DNA from: a bacterium | Lineage (GTDB): Bacteria; Auribacterota; UBA3054 | Assembly: GCA_017444325.1 (NCBI GenBank) | Contig: JAFSWV010000053.1 | Span: 1 to 6,393 of the forward strand | Direction of reading: 5' to 3' | Length of the DNA: 6,393 nt | Part shown: positions 5,494 to 6,393 of the stretch, one piece after another | Layout of the letters: each line of letters begins with the position of its first letter | How positions within the stretch are numbered: the first letter of the stretch is position 1 | Translations under genes and position numbers: made by a program | Notes under the pieces: model-generated | The model's database searches: none | What the model was told of the DNA's origin: nothing | What the model saw: the letters and a program-made list of their open reading frames with translations, nothing else

Positions 5494-6393
5494 TTATTTC
5501 TCGTAGGTAAGATAGGGTTCCAGTTCAAAAAGCAGGTCTTTTATCTTTTCCGCGCCGTCGTCGTAGGTCTCGTCGTCCTCCACGGGAGCGGAGAAGCGGA
5601 CGAAGGCCCAGCGGTCGCCCAGGCCTTTGAAGACAAGGTCGAAGGTCGTCTTGAAGGGCAGCCACATGTAGCGCCTGGTGGCGTAGAGTACGGGCGAGGT
5701 CTTGTGCAGCTTGTGGTCGCACTGGTACCAGTAGATGATCGTTTCCTTGATATTCGCCTGGATGAAGCTGACGTCCATCCTGGCGGCGTTGAAACTGGTC
5801 TCTCCCAGCGTCAGCGGGAAGTCAACTGGCTCGTCGATAGTCCAGCCTTGGCTGGGGAAGCAGGCTTCCGGCGCGTGGATGGAGTGGTGGTCCTTGTCGT
5901 TCTGAACGATGGCCAGCATGACGGCTTCCTTGGCACGGTGCATTTGAATGAGTTGGACGAGGGCGTAGTTTCGCAAGAGCTGCGTCTGCTGCATTACTCT
6001 GCCTCGTTCCTCATTGGTCTTGGCTTCCTTGGCTTTCAGAACGAGGTTGGAGCGCCAGAAGGTGGCGCTCATGACTATCTGGGTGGCTGTGAGAGCGTCA
6101 ACGGGCGTTTTTGAACTCACTTCTTTTATCGCTTCGAAACGCTCCTCGTCTTTGGCCGTGTTGGAGAAAAGCTTGTTTATGACTTTGTTGTAGGAGACGT
6201 AGAGCTCTTTCGGCATGTAGTAGGCCCTGAAGTAGGCGGTGTCTTCCGGCAGTTCCTTCAGTTCAAGGTCCGAGACAGGGACGGGGACGCCGATCTTCTT
6301 TTCCGTCTGCAGGGGGATGTTGGTGATGATGGGTAGCATCCTGATAGAGATGCCGTCGCCTGTCACCATGTAGGGGACTGTGGCGTAAGCCAA
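5494..6393 (-). CDS. EpsI/DUF3485-like exosortase-associated protein with internal insertion (5' end outside window)
   Basis: The frame is open to the right edge: 299 residues, stop TAA 5494-5496. The first codon here is TTG and may well be an internal Leu. The EpsI signature is split. The first half has IPLQTEKKIG (26-35) and ELPEDTAYFRAYYM (47-60). The second half has AVMLAIVQNDKDHHSIHAPEACFPSQGWTI (157-186, given here as its visible pieces: HAPEACFP with Cys 178, and SQGW) and IIYWYQC (219-225), followed by a helical end (250-269). EpsI-type proteins accompany or are fused to exosortases, which process PEP-CTERM-type surface proteins in polysaccharide-producing Gram-negative bacteria. Residues about 62-156 form a charged, alpha-helical-looking stretch not expected in the compact domain. 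Whether this is a free protein or the tail of an exosortase fusion cannot be told. It is one base from the YbbR-like gene, so the two are probably an operon. Confidence 0.68.
   Translation of the reverse strand: MAYATVPYMVTGDGISIRMLPIITNIPLQTEKKIGVPVPVSDLELKELPEDTAYFRAYYMPKELYVSYNKVINKLFSNTAKDEERFEAIKEVSSKTPVDALTATQIVMSATFWRSNLVLKAKEAKTNEERGRVMQQTQLLRNYALVQLIQMHRAKEAVMLAIVQNDKDHHSIHAPEACFPSQGWTIDEPVDFPLTLGETSFNAARMDVSFIQANIKETIIYWYQCDHKLHKTSPVLYATRRYMWLPFKTTFDLVFKGLGDRWAFVRFSAPVEDDETYDDGAEKIKDLLFELEPYLTYEK

Noticed and set aside
5493..5528. Upstream TTG start for the YbbR-like gene (twelve extra residues)
   Set aside because: It lies within the end of the EpsI-like gene. The ATG one base after that stop is the more usual choice.
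5473..6114. Plus-strand open frame of 213 codons opposite the EpsI-like gene
   Set aside because: No family resemblance; the minus-strand frame has motif-level support.
1..6393. CRISPR array, insertion sequence, prophage or toxin-antitoxin system
   Set aside because: No regularly spaced repeats, terminal inverted repeats, transposase or phage motifs were seen; the content is core metabolism and envelope genes.

Overview
The window looks like chromosomal housekeeping DNA from a moderately GC-rich bacterium. An EpsI-type (exosortase-associated) protein, an LFGC lipobox and a YbbR-type envelope protein suggest a Gram-negative-type envelope. A Lentisphaerota/Kiritimatiellota-like (PVC) host, perhaps from a gut, would fit, but that is inference from gene content and no phylogenetic marker was tested.

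Left part (1-1724, plus strand): the C-terminal 481 residues of pyruvate phosphate dikinase run in from the left edge and end in a short Cys/Lys-rich tail. A strong intrinsic terminator follows. A 70-residue lipoprotein starts only about 20 bases after that terminator's T-run. A second, bidirectional terminator at about 1730-1763 closes the lipoprotein gene and also ends the convergent minus-strand genes.

Middle (1742-4479, minus strand, read right to left): a well-formed sigma70-type promoter precedes tRNA-Cys(GCA) and tRNA-Leu(UAA). Then come accD (acetyl-CoA carboxylase beta subunit, TTG start), ribE (riboflavin synthase, overlapping accD by 19 nt) and rodA (peptidoglycan glycosyltransferase, ATGA overlap with ribE). 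No gap in this series is large enough to make a second promoter or terminator obvious, so it reads as one mixed tRNA/mRNA operon linking translation, fatty-acid synthesis, a flavin cofactor and wall elongation. The accD Shine-Dalgarno can pair with the 3' acceptor strand of tRNA-Leu, which is the most unusual regulatory idea here.

Right part (4476-6393, minus strand): an EpsI/DUF3485-like protein, open at the right edge and carrying a roughly 95-residue helical insertion inside the domain, lies one base upstream of a membrane-anchored YbbR-repeat protein. The YbbR stop codon lies inside the -35 box of the tRNA promoter. The EpsI-YbbR pairing is unusual and might connect exosortase-linked surface export with the c-di-AMP/cell-wall role of YbbR proteins. 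The genes further upstream, which could include an exosortase or a diadenylate cyclase, lie outside the window.

Coding density is very high. No IS element, CRISPR array, phage gene or gene-free stretch over 300 bases was seen.
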